Source: Mesorhizobium neociceri
GTDB lineage: Bacteria; Pseudomonadota; Alphaproteobacteria; Rhizobiales; Rhizobiaceae
Direction of reading: 5' to 3'
Assembly: GCF_013520985.1 (NCBI RefSeq)
Contig: NZ_JACDTY010000023.1
Span: forward strand, 1 to 64,000
DNA: 64,000 nt
The position numbers and the translations under genes are program-made. Positions 9,289 to 17,133 of this stretch are shown piece after piece. The notes under the pieces were generated by a model. The model ran no database searches, was not told the DNA's origin, and was given only the letters and a program-made list of their open reading frames with translations. The stretch's first letter is position 1. Each line of letters starts with the position of its first letter.

Positions 9289-11240
9289 GACCTGGCTCCC
9301 TGAACATGAATGGCGGCCGCGGCCGCTTGTTCGACAATTGCACCGGCAACGACCAGCGCTGCACGCGCGGCGGCGACGGCATGATCAGTCTCAGCGTAGG
9401 CACGCAGATCGTTGGCGGCTACGCGGATAAGCTGGGGATCGCGCGCGGCCAAAGCTGCCCGCGCGTTCACGACCAGAGCGCCTATGGCGCGATCCGTCAG
9501 CTGGGTGAGTCGGGCTGCACCGCAGCGGATTGCAGCGGCTTGATCGAAATATTCCAGCGCATGCTCGACGGACGTCCGGTACTCCGCCTCGTTCGGGCCG
9601 GCCGAAGCGATCTGCCCGACCCGCACGGCATCTCTGAATGCAGCCTCCTCGGGTGCGTAGCGCCGATCGGGACGATCCAGCAGCTGCCGAAGATCATGCC
9701 TCGCCGACGCGAGCAGCCAGCGCCTGCGCTGACGGTCCGATACCGGCGGGATGAGATACTGGGTTGCGAGCAGCACGCTCATCGCCGCACAGGTGAACAG
9801 CGAGGTAAACAGGAATGACTGCGGATTGTAGGTTTGCGGATTGCTCGGGGCGAATATCGCCGAAATGAAAATCAGGTTCACTTTTCCAAGACCTGCCCAG
9901 ACCGGATTCGGCGAGGTCGCCATGAGCGCGGCGCCGATCAGGAATGGAGCCAGGCCGAGCGCCAGCAGTGGAAAGTCGGAAACCCCGTTGAGGACAAAGA
10001 ATTCCAGGATGCCGGTCAGGGCGACCGCGATCGGCGCGCCGAAAAAACCGAGCGTCGTGAAGGTTCGTGGCGCCGGTGTCGTCGCACCCAATCCCATTGC
10101 GACTGCAACCAGAGAAAGCGCCGAACTCGCGCTCGGCCAGCCGGCCAACACGAAAAAGAGGCAAGCTGCCGCAACGCATGCTGCCGCCCGAACTCCATTT
10201 TCTATCGCAATCCGCTGTGACCGGTAGAGTGGCGCTCGCCATGACCGGGACGGGCGCACGACGGACTTCAGCGCCGCAAGATGAACGCGAACCTCTGAAT
10301 CCCGCCGCATGAGTTCGCCAAGCGCCCACTGAAGTGGCACTTGATCAGCGTCGAGCGAGCCGGCATCTTGATCGCGAGATGATATCTTCGAAAATTCTTC
10401 GGAGCTCAAATCAAACGCCGAAGCCCAACGTTCGCGCAGTGCGGTATCCGATTTTGCCGGAAGGGCGGCCAAGGCGCGCGCCGCCTGCAGTTCCGCCACG
10501 AGTGCCACCATCGCGCTGCGGGCCGCGGCGCTTCTCACCGGGCCGCTGCTCGATTCGGCTGCGAGGCTCGATATGTCCGGGCGGTGCGTGACGATCTCTC
10601 TGATCAGGGCTGCGACAGCCACCGCGTCGGTAGCCTCACGACGTATGACCGCCCGTGCATAATTTCGCACACGCTGGTGCAGGGCAGCCAGCTGCGCCCC
10701 AAGCTGCGGATGACGATCCGGGGCCAACAGCAGATCGTTCACGAGAGTGATCGACAGCACCCCAACTGCAATGGCAGCACCGCGTTCCGTCGCTGCTTCA
10801 AAGACCCCCTGCGGGTTATCGATCTGCTGGATGGCTATGAACGCGACGGTATATCCCGATAGCACCGCAGCGTAGGCGCGGTAGCCGTCGAGCAGGCCGC
10901 ATGCATAGATGCAAAGGCCCATCCACAGCGCGAAGGCCACCAGGAGCAGATCTCTCGTCTGCGACAGCGAGCCCACGATTGCAATCGAGGCAACCACGCC
11001 CACGAGGGTGGCAATCAGGCGAAACCCGGCCTTCTCCAGCGCCTGCCCACGCGTTGGTTCCGCCAATATCATGACGGTGAGCATGGCTGAGGCCGGCGCC
11101 TCGAGTTGAAGCCAGAAGCTCGCCAGCAGGGCAACGACCGAGGCCATCCAGATACGGACGGCGAAAGCCCACGACCGGAGAGGAAATCCGGCGATAGTGA
11201 AGGGCAATTGTGTCGTGGTTGCGCTCACGGCCGGGTCCAT
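9285..11240 (-). CDS. FUSC-family inner-membrane transporter (AaeB-like)
   Basis: The 651-residue protein has the duplicated FUSC layout. The first block has about five to six hydrophobic helices (residues 25-170), then a soluble helical region with LVNDLLLAPDRHPQLGAQL, a second membrane block (about 345-475), and a C-terminal cytoplasmic region. It is the energy-coupled inner-membrane part of a pump for aromatic carboxylic acids or similar toxic organic acids. The start is 4 bp after a 48-codon membrane ORF. The whole operon (48-aa ORF, FUSC, DUF1656, HlyD) follows motif copy 3. A damaged second FUSC-like fragment lies just upstream at 11503-11697. Confidence 0.88.
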   Translation of the reverse strand: MDPAVSATTTQLPFTIAGFPLRSWAFAVRIWMASVVALLASFWLQLEAPASAMLTVMILAEPTRGQALEKAGFRLIATLVGVVASIAIVGSLSQTRDLLLVAFALWMGLCIYACGLLDGYRAYAAVLSGYTVAFIAIQQIDNPQGVFEAATERGAAIAVGVLSITLVNDLLLAPDRHPQLGAQLAALHQRVRNYARAVIRREATDAVAVAALIREIVTHRPDISSLAAESSSGPVRSAAARSAMVALVAELQAARALAALPAKSDTALRERWASAFDLSSEEFSKISSRDQDAGSLDADQVPLQWALGELMRRDSEVRVHLAALKSVVRPSRSWRAPLYRSQRIAIENGVRAAACVAAACLFFVLAGWPSASSALSLVAVAMGLGATTPAPRTFTTLGFFGAPIAVALTGILEFFVLNGVSDFPLLALGLAPFLIGAALMATSPNPVWAGLGKVNLIFISAIFAPSNPQTYNPQSFLFTSLFTCAAMSVLLATQYLIPPVSDRQRRRWLLASARHDLRQLLDRPDRRYAPEEAAFRDAVRVGQIASAGPNEAEYRTSVEHALEYFDQAAAIRCGAARLTQLTDRAIGALVVNARAALAARDPQLIRVAANDLRAYAETDHAVAAARAALVVAGAIVEQAAAAAIHVQGARS

Positions 11241-11244
11241 TTCC

Positions 11245-11391
11245 TCACTGGAGGACCACGCTTGCGGCGGAAACCAGGATCCACAATCCGAACAACGGAA
11301 TGAGTATCCATCGCGCCTGGGTGACGCTGATGTCGTTCTTCGTCCTGATGATTGCAGCGACGCGTGAATTGCTAAACCGGGGATCGCTCAT
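11245..11391 (-). CDS. 48-residue single-pass membrane protein leading the efflux operon
   Basis: ATG at 11391 follows AGGAG at a seven-base spacing. The product has a polar start (MSDPRFSNSRVAA) and one C-terminal membrane helix (ARWILIPLFGLWILVSAASVV). It ends 4 bp before the FUSC start, so it is translated as part of the operon. No known family is recognised. Its first dozen codons and its leader resemble those of the orphan leader peptide at 12590-12760, with the same 55-bp spacing to an island motif. That suggests the promoter and start were duplicated together. Confidence 0.6.
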   Translation of the reverse strand: MSDPRFSNSRVAAIIRTKNDISVTQARWILIPLFGLWILVSAASVVLQ

Positions 11392-11446
11392 GACACATCT
11401 CCTCAATTGGATGCGTTAGAGATCGACTGACGGCGGTCGCAAATCC

Positions 11447-11481
11447 ATTGCACGATGGTGTCGGCAATACTTTTGGATTGG
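11447..11481 (-). promoter_or_regulatory. Island motif copy 3, before the efflux operon
   Basis: The minus strand gives CCAATCC then AAAAGTATTGCCGACACC, then ATCGTGCAAT. CCAATCC, the core and GTGCAAT are all present, with two differences from the perfect core. It ends exactly 55 bp before the 48-codon ORF, the same distance as copy 4 to its leader ORF. Confidence 0.75.
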
Positions 11482-11502
11482 TCTATCGGCCGGCGTCATG
11501 GG

Positions 11503-11697
11503 CTGCAGCCGCCACGGCATCGGTGGCCTCGTGGCGAATGACCGCCCGCATAGCTCTCCGCGCGCGCTGGTGAAGACCTGCGAGCTGCGCGCCAAGCCGC
11601 GGATGGCGATCGGGAGCCAACAGCAGATCGTTCACGAGAGTGATCGACAGCACCCAACCGCAACGGCAACACCGCGGTTGATTGCTGCTTCAAAGCG
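11503..11697 (-). pseudogene. Relic of a second FUSC transporter gene
   Basis: About 195 bases align with the stretch of the intact FUSC gene near 10612-10805. The minus frame begins FEAAINRGVAVAVG, and after a one-base loss continues SITLVNDLLLAPDRHPRLGAQ and RAVIRHEATDAVAAAA, against FEAATERGAAIAVG and LVNDLLLAPDRHPQLGAQL in the intact gene. There are many substitutions, so it is a diverged paralogue and not a fresh duplication. It lies between the hydrolase stop and motif copy 3. Confidence 0.8.
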
Positions 11698-11706
11698 GGT
11701 CGTGAT

Positions 11707-12546
11707 TCAGGCGCGTATGAAGGTGAGCAGATCGGCGTTGATCACGTCCGCATTCACCGTGCACATGCCGTGCGAAAAGCCGGTATAGACCTTGAGCGAG
11801 CTATTCTTGAGCAGCTTGGCTTGAAGCAGTGATGCATCTTTGTACGGTACGACCTGGTCGTCGTCGCCCTGCAGGACGAGCGTCGGCACCGTGATCGCTT
11901 TAAGATCTTCCGTCTGATCGGTCTCCGAGAAAGCCTTGATGCCTTCATAGTGGGCCTTCGCACCGCCCATCATGCCCTGACGCCACCAGTTCTGAATGAT
12001 GCCCTGCGATATCTTCGCGCCCGGCCGGTTGAAACCGTAGAACGGTCCTGAGGCCAGATCGAGAAAGAACTGCGATCGGTTGGCGGCAAGTGCTGTTCGG
12101 AAACCATCGAAGACTTCGATCGGTGTGCCGCCGGGATTGCTCTCGGTCTTGACCATGAGCGGCGGTACGGCGCTGACCAGGACGGCCTTGGCGACACGGC
12201 CCTGAGGCTGACCATATTTTGCAACGTAGCGCGCGACTTCGCCGCCGCCGGTCGAATGGCCGATATGGACGGCGTTCTTCAGATCGAGATGCTCGGCCAC
12301 AGCCGAAGCATCTGCCGCGTAGTGGTCCATGTCATGACCATCGCTGAGGACTTGCGTCGAGCGGCCGTGCCCACGACGGTCGTGGGCCACGACGCGATAG
12401 CCCTGGGCCAGGAAAAATAGCATCTGCGCGTCCCAGTCATCCGAGCTGAGAGGCCAGCCGTGATGAAACACGAGAGGCTGAGCATCCTTCGGCCCCCAAT
12501 CCTTGTAGAATATCTCTGTTCCGTCCTTGATTTTTACGAACGTCAT
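11707..12546 (-). CDS. Alpha/beta hydrolase, non-haem chloroperoxidase/arylesterase type
   Basis: This 279-residue cytoplasmic enzyme shows the cofactor-free haloperoxidase signature: oxyanion segment HHGWPLSSDDW (about 30-40), nucleophile elbow GHSTGGGE (Ser near 97), acid in GDDDQVVPY and catalytic His in GFSHGMC near the C-terminus. Family members hydrolyse esters or lactones and can form peracids. The start MTFVKIKDG is preceded by AAGGAG; a longer in-frame start at 12582 lacks a site. A short ORF for an orphan Tat leader lies just upstream, so the ancestral protein may have been exported. Motif copy 4 is the nearest candidate control site. Confidence 0.88.
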   Translation of the reverse strand: MTFVKIKDGTEIFYKDWGPKDAQPLVFHHGWPLSSDDWDAQMLFFLAQGYRVVAHDRRGHGRSTQVLSDGHDMDHYAADASAVAEHLDLKNAVHIGHSTGGGEVARYVAKYGQPQGRVAKAVLVSAVPPLMVKTESNPGGTPIEVFDGFRTALAANRSQFFLDLASGPFYGFNRPGAKISQGIIQNWWRQGMMGGAKAHYEGIKAFSETDQTEDLKAITVPTLVLQGDDDQVVPYKDASLLQAKLLKNSSLKVYTGFSHGMCTVNADVINADLLTFIRA

Positions 12547-12589
12547 GGTTTCGGCTCCTTGATTTCGAGGGGAGGAACTCACGGCAGAC

Positions 12590-12760
12590 CTAGCGATGGC
12601 CGTGAAGGGGGGGAATGGACAGCACCGAAGCGGCCGCTGCGCCCAGCGCCAGGGCGGTTCGCCTCGAGACGGCCCCCGCGTCGCCTTCCGACTTCATGCA
12701 GGCCTCCTTGTTGGAAAATGGGTTCGCGGCGCGCGAGTTGGCAAGTCTGCGATCGTCCAT
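12590..12760 (-). CDS. Orphan Tat-type leader peptide (56 codons), probably a gene remnant
   Basis: ATG at 12760, or the in-frame ATG at 12697 preceded by AAGGAGG, opens a frame that encodes a twin-arginine leader (SRRTALALGAAAASVLS) and stops at TAG eight residues later. There is no mature domain. The next gene is a hydrolase without a leader, and other hydrolases of this island (31874, 34669) carry such leaders. It may be the cut-off 5' end of an exported protein or a translated leader. The first 13 codons resemble the 48-residue ORF at 11391, and both sit 55 bp from a motif copy. Confidence 0.5.
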   Translation of the reverse strand: MDDRRLANSRAANPFSNKEACMKSEGDAGAVSRRTALALGAAAASVLSIPPLHGHR

Positions 12761-12815
12761 GACACATATCCCTGATTGAATGTGTTACTATCTCCTGAAG
12801 TCAGGCTGCAGATCT

Positions 12816-12850
12816 ATTGCACGATGGTATCGGAAATACTTTGGTACAGA
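12816..12850 (-). promoter_or_regulatory. Island motif copy 4, before the leader ORF and hydrolase
   Basis: The minus strand reads TACCAAAGTATTTCCGATACC then ATCGTGCAAT. The right half of the palindrome is perfect, the left is GTATTT, and both flanks are intact. It lies 55 bp from the ATG at 12760. Confidence 0.72.
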
Positions 12851-12966
12851 TCGGGAAACCGCAGTCTAGGTAGAACCGATGCCAACATCCAACAGCTGGA
12901 AGCGGTTGGACTTAATCGCCCGATCAGGGACGAGTCACGCTGGGATCGGGTGAAACTCTTATACGC

Positions 12967-13434
12967 TTAGCCTGCAACTCTGCGCGGGACGACGAGTCTT
13001 GCCGTGAGTACTTGAACGACATCGTTGTTTTGATTGACCGTCCGACTGACGATGGTGGCGATGCCGCGATCTGGCTTCGACCGGGAGGGCGTGATCTCGA
13101 CGACTTCGCTCTCCACGTGCAGGACATCGCCGGGGCGTGTCGGCGCCGGCCAGTTTATCTCTCCTCCTGCCCCGATAATTCCGCCGGCCAGTGGCAGGCC
13201 GCCTTCGACATTCAGCCGCATGGTGATGGCGGCGGTGTGCCAGCCGCTTGCCGCCAACCCCTTGAACAAGGTGTCCGCGGCTGCCTCCGCATCCATATGA
13301 AACGGCTGTGGATCAAATTGCGTGGCGAAAGCCTTGATCTGCGGTTCATCGATCGTATGGCTGGCGCTGACAAAGCGCTGTCCGACGTGGAGATCGTCCA
13401 AATGGAGACGGCCTGCCGGGATCCGGTCACTCAT
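12967..13434 (-). CDS. MaoC-type (R)-enoyl-CoA hydratase/dehydratase
   Basis: This 155-residue single hot-dog-fold protein has the hydratase-2 motif in FATQFDPQPFHMD, with the expected catalytic Asp and His. It should hydrate a trans-2-enoyl-CoA to the (R)-3-hydroxyacyl-CoA, or carry out the reverse reaction. The start MSDRIPAG follows GGGAGGA; it overlaps the end of the CoA ligase gene by 8 bp. It is the last gene of the eight-gene acyl-CoA operon that begins at 21313. Confidence 0.88.
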   Translation of the reverse strand: MSDRIPAGRLHLDDLHVGQRFVSASHTIDEPQIKAFATQFDPQPFHMDAEAAADTLFKGLAASGWHTAAITMRLNVEGGLPLAGGIIGAGGEINWPAPTRPGDVLHVESEVVEITPSRSKPDRGIATIVSRTVNQNNDVVQVLTARLVVPRRVAG

Positions 13435-15115
13435 GATGTAGTTCCTCCCTTTGTTCAACTACCGCCATGTTGCCATAGGTCGCCCTGAGTTGCTTCTTGT
13501 CGAACTTTCCGACGCTGGTCCGGGGAAGCGTATCGACAAACAGTATCTTGTCGGGAATGCCGACCTTCGAGATCACACCTGAATCGGCAAACGACTTCAG
13601 ATGCGCCTTTATCCGCGTTTCGTTGAGTTCGCTGCCGCTGTTGGCATTCCTGATGACCAGAGCCAGGGGTCGCTCGCCCCATTTCTCGTCCTTGATGCCG
13701 ATCACCACAGCTTCGGACACACCCTCGCACTGAGAAATGAGGTCCTCGATTTGCAACGATGAGACCCATTCGCCACCGGACTTGATGACGTCCTTGATCC
13801 GGTCGACGACACGGAGATAGCCGCCGGCGTCGATGACGCCGATGTCGCCGGTATGCAGATAGCCACCGGACCACAATTGCTCGGACGCTTGCGGATCGTC
13901 GGCGTAGCCCTGCGTGAGCCACGGTGCGCGCACCACGATTTCGCCGGTGGTTTTGCCGTCGCGCGCCACCTCATCCCGGTTCCTGTCGACCAGGCGCAGG
14001 TCGACAAGCGGTGCCGAGATGCCGGCCATGGTTCGGATATCCAGCTGTTTGTCCACATCCGCAGTGAGGTCTTCGGTTCTGACCTGTGCAAGAGAAAGCA
14101 GCGGAGCAGTTTCGGACATGCCATAGCCGGCATAGACGTCAACGCCGAGAGCGAGGGCTTGCCTGGCGAGCGCCTTCGGCAGCTCCGAACCCCCGACCGC
14201 CATCTTCAATCCGGCAAGGTCGGTGTTTGCCGCCGTGGCGGCGCCGAGAAGCATTTGCAGGATCGTTGGCACGCCGTGCGTGACCGTAACGCCTTCAGTC
14301 TTGATCAGCTTGAGAAGCAAATGGGGATCGTACCGACCCGGATAGACTTGCTTCACTCCGCTGAGCGTCGCCGTCCATGGCAATCCCCAGGCGTGCGCAT
14401 GAAACATCGGGGTCATCGGCATATAGACGTCGTCGCGGCAGAAGCGGCCCTGTTTCGTGGCAGTGCCCAGGAAGGCCATTTGAGCGAGCGTGTGGAGCAC
14501 CAGCTGTCGATGGCTGAAATAGACGCCTTTTGGCTTGCCCGTCGTCCCTGAAGTATAAAAGGTCGTGGCGAGGGTGTTTTCGTCGAAGTCCGGGAAGTCG
14601 TAATCGCCCGCGGCACCGGCCAGCAGGTGCTCATATTCGCCTGCAAAGGAGAGGCTGCCAGTCTGGGGCGCCGCCCGGTCGGACATCAGGATCAGCGTCT
14701 TCACCTTGGGCAGTTGCTGGATGATCCCTTCCAGGACCGGCACGAAATCATCGTTGACGAGAAGCACCGAGGAGCCCGCGTGATCGATCGTGTAGGCGAT
14801 CTGCTCCGGCGACAACCGGACGTTCACGGTTTGCAGGACAGCCCCCATCATTGGAACCGCAAAATAGGCTTCCAGAAAACGATTGCTGTCCCAGTCGAGC
14901 ACGCCGACAGTGTCGCCGGCTGCAACACCCAACCCGGCGAGACTGGACGCGAGTCGCCCGATGCGTTCGCGCAACTGGCGATACGTGAAGCGCCTCACGT
15001 CGCGATAGACAATCTTCTGATCCGGCGCCTGCACGAGCGGCGTATGCCACAGCTGCTTTATGAGCAGTGGATACTGATATGCGGAGTTGGCGCCTGCTAT
15101 GAGCCTGCCCGTCAT
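13427..15115 (-). CDS. Acyl-CoA synthetase (AMP-binding, fatty-acid/aromatic acid CoA ligase)
   Basis: The 562-residue enzyme activates a carboxylic acid with ATP and CoA. The AMP-binding P-loop FYTSGTTGKPKG is near residue 190, the A5 motif YGMSETAP near 340, the hinge GGYLHTGDIGVID with VDRIKDVIKSGGEWVSS near 425-455, and the catalytic Lys in TSVGKFDKKQ near 538. It is closest to medium/long-chain fatty-acyl-CoA ligases, but the chain type cannot be read from sequence. A perfect 16-bp hairpin separates it from the dehydrogenase gene upstream. As the only acid-activating enzyme of the operon besides the CoA-transferase, it probably feeds it. Confidence 0.92.
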   Translation of the reverse strand: MTGRLIAGANSAYQYPLLIKQLWHTPLVQAPDQKIVYRDVRRFTYRQLRERIGRLASSLAGLGVAAGDTVGVLDWDSNRFLEAYFAVPMMGAVLQTVNVRLSPEQIAYTIDHAGSSVLLVNDDFVPVLEGIIQQLPKVKTLILMSDRAAPQTGSLSFAGEYEHLLAGAAGDYDFPDFDENTLATTFYTSGTTGKPKGVYFSHRQLVLHTLAQMAFLGTATKQGRFCRDDVYMPMTPMFHAHAWGLPWTATLSGVKQVYPGRYDPHLLLKLIKTEGVTVTHGVPTILQMLLGAATAANTDLAGLKMAVGGSELPKALARQALALGVDVYAGYGMSETAPLLSLAQVRTEDLTADVDKQLDIRTMAGISAPLVDLRLVDRNRDEVARDGKTTGEIVVRAPWLTQGYADDPQASEQLWSGGYLHTGDIGVIDAGGYLRVVDRIKDVIKSGGEWVSSLQIEDLISQCEGVSEAVVIGIKDEKWGERPLALVIRNANSGSELNETRIKAHLKSFADSGVISKVGIPDKILFVDTLPRTSVGKFDKKQLRATYGNMAVVEQREELHHE

Positions 15116-15149
15116 GGCGGCATCCTCTGTAGTTTAGGAAAGCAATTGC

Positions 15150-15184
15150 AGGAGCGGCCGCGATCGGTGATCGCGGCCGCTCCT
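15150..15184. repeat. Perfect 16-bp GC-rich hairpin between operon genes
   Basis: Arms AGGAGCGGCCGCGATC and its complement flank a GGT loop. It lies between the stop of the 3-hydroxyacyl-CoA dehydrogenase and the start of the CoA ligase. There is no U-tract, so an mRNA-stabilising or processing hairpin is likelier than an intrinsic terminator. It includes a NotI-type GCGGCCGC in each arm. Confidence 0.75.
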
Positions 15185-15188
15185 GAGC

Positions 15189-16154
15189 CTACGCCGCGCG
15201 CGCGGCGGCTGCTCCCGCGGCGTTGGTCCGCAATTCGAGCAAGCCGATCAGCAGCTCGTCGCGTTCCGCTTCCAGCTCCGCCACTGTGCGTGATCCGACC
15301 TCGGCATGGACGCTGTCGATTAGCTTTTTTTGCACTTCCTTCGTCAGCACCGGCGCGCCGAGAGACTTCCACGAAGCGGTCATTGGGCCGGCGAACTGCT
15401 CGAAGAAGTGGTCGATGCCGCCCTGGCCACCGCCGAGATGGTTGAGCATCATGTTGCCCATGATGCCCCAGCGCAGACCTGGCCCATAGGACAGGGCCGT
15501 ATCGACGTCGGCTGCGCTCAACACGCCTTCGGCAACAAGGTAATAGACCTCACGCGCCAACGCACCCTGGAGACGGTTGGCGACGTGCCCCGGCAGTTCC
15601 TTGTTGATGCGCACAGTCTTCTTGCCGATCGAGGTGTAGAATTCCTCTGCGCGCCGGATCGTGTCTTCCGAGGTTTTTGCCCCGCCGACGATCTCGACCA
15701 GTGGCATCAGGTGCGGCGGATTGAACGGATGCCCGATCACACAGCGCTCGGGATGCGATGTTGCGCCCAACTGAATCTGGCTCATGGCGAGCCCCGACGA
15801 ACTCGAGGCAATGATGGCGTCGGGCGGTAACAACTGGTCGAGCTGGCCGTAGAGTTTCTGCTTGAAATCGAGCCGCTCGGGTCCGTTCTCCTGCACGAGT
15901 TCAGCGCCTTTTAGGGCTTCTGCCAAATCGGCTGTGAAGACGAGCCGCAGAGGCGAGGCGCCGGGAGCGAGCCCTAGCCTCTCGAGCGCCGGCCACGCAG
16001 CGTCGACGAACCGTCTCAACCCGGCTTCAGCATTGGGCGCAACGTCGGTTGCGACGACGTCTAGACCCTTGGCCAGGAACAGCGCCGTCCAGCTTGCGCC
16101 GATAACGCCGGTTCCGATGACAGCGACCTGGCGAATGGTTTTGGTGTCGGACAT
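15189..16154 (-). CDS. 3-hydroxyacyl-CoA dehydrogenase family protein
   Basis: This 321-residue NAD-dependent enzyme has the Rossmann motif VIGTGVIGASW (about 10-20), the catalytic-His block CVIGHPFNPPHLMPLVEIV (about 140-158), and the C-terminal segment GHVANRLQGALAREVYYLV. The short length without a crotonase domain, and details such as HPFNPPHLMPLVE, resemble the lambda-crystallin/L-carnitine dehydrogenase branch, so the substrate could be a 3-hydroxy acid and not a CoA ester. The start is set by AAGGAG upstream of ATG at 16154; the longer frame has no site. Sixth gene of the operon. Confidence 0.87.
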   Translation of the reverse strand: MSDTKTIRQVAVIGTGVIGASWTALFLAKGLDVVATDVAPNAEAGLRRFVDAAWPALERLGLAPGASPLRLVFTADLAEALKGAELVQENGPERLDFKQKLYGQLDQLLPPDAIIASSSSGLAMSQIQLGATSHPERCVIGHPFNPPHLMPLVEIVGGAKTSEDTIRRAEEFYTSIGKKTVRINKELPGHVANRLQGALAREVYYLVAEGVLSAADVDTALSYGPGLRWGIMGNMMLNHLGGGQGGIDHFFEQFAGPMTASWKSLGAPVLTKEVQKKLIDSVHAEVGSRTVAELEAERDELLIGLLELRTNAAGAAAARAA

Positions 16155-16176
16155 GATCTGATCTCCTTGAGAATGG

Positions 16177-17097
16177 TCAGGCGTAGGCAATGCCGGTGAG
16201 ATTGCCCTGGGCATAGCGAAGCGTCCGCTGCTCAGTCCCGTCGAGCCTGGCGGAATACACCGACCCACCGAGGTCGGTGATGAACATGCGGTCACCAGCA
16301 ATATCGAGGGCGATGCCGATGCCCTCCATCAGCCCAGCGAACAGGATCTCTGTCGCGCGACCGCGACCAGCCGGCGGCTCGATCGGCGCGCGGTTGACGG
16401 TATTGCCGAAGGGAGGATCGCCGCGATCGGTCCAATAGAGGAAGCCTTTTTCGAGATCGAGTTCGAGGTCGATTGGCTCAGGCAGGTCGTCGAACAGCAC
16501 CTGGATGTCCGAGCGGTTAAATTCGTCCTCACCTTTCGGAAAATCCAGGCCTGCCCGGAAAATTCTGCCGAGGCCCGCATTATCCGGACCCTTTTGTGTC
16601 CAGTAGACGTGGCGCCGGATCGGGTCCACGGCAATGCCGACGCACCACCTTGTCGCGTCGCTTCGATCGTCTTCGCCCTGGCCGGTCTGAACCAGTGTCT
16701 CGACGTCGGTGCCGTCGAGGTTGGCACGCATCACCCGCATCCCCTCGCGGTCGGCCCAGTAGAGCTTGCCGCTGCGCTGCTCGAGTTGAAGCTGTTTTGG
16801 CGTATGGGTGACGCCGTTCGGTATGATGATTTGACGATTGCTTCCGTCGAGATCGGCACGCTCGATGGAGCCGTCATTGAGGTTGAGCGTCCCCATGTTG
16901 GTCCAGTAGATATGGCCGGCTTCAGCATCGACCACGATGCCGTCGGGAAACCGGCAGCCGGTGACGATGACGCTTTGGTCGGAGCCGTCCGAATTCATGG
17001 CGTGGATGCGGCCGCCACTGAGTTCCAGCACGAACAGCCGGCCCATGCGGGCCGCGCCCGAAATAGTCTTTGCCTTGGTAGCTTCCAATATGCTCAT
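16177..17097 (-). CDS. YWTD-repeat (LDL-receptor class B-like) beta-propeller protein
   Basis: This 306-residue protein has repeated blades with IYWTN, LYWAD, VYWTQ and FLYWTD signatures, each followed by a turn and an I-RA(D/N)LDG segment. That predicts a six-bladed propeller like SMP-30/LRP-type domains. There is no signal peptide, so it acts in the cytoplasm. The family includes lactonases and sugar-binding proteins. Standing between a crotonase and a 3-hydroxyacyl dehydrogenase, it may hydrolyse a lactone or cyclic intermediate, but this is inference. Both intergenic gaps are short, supporting co-transcription. Confidence 0.75.
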   Translation of the reverse strand: MSILEATKAKTISGAARMGRLFVLELSGGRIHAMNSDGSDQSVIVTGCRFPDGIVVDAEAGHIYWTNMGTLNLNDGSIERADLDGSNRQIIIPNGVTHTPKQLQLEQRSGKLYWADREGMRVMRANLDGTDVETLVQTGQGEDDRSDATRWCVGIAVDPIRRHVYWTQKGPDNAGLGRIFRAGLDFPKGEDEFNRSDIQVLFDDLPEPIDLELDLEKGFLYWTDRGDPPFGNTVNRAPIEPPAGRGRATEILFAGLMEGIGIALDIAGDRMFITDLGGSVYSARLDGTEQRTLRYAQGNLTGIAYA

Positions 17098-17133
17098 GAC
17101 CTGTTCCTTTCATGTCGCGGATGACGGCAACGC

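Noticed and set aside
13853..14551. 232-codon plus-strand frame inside the CoA ligase gene
   Set aside because: Antisense shadow of the AMP-binding enzyme, whose motifs are clear on the minus strand.
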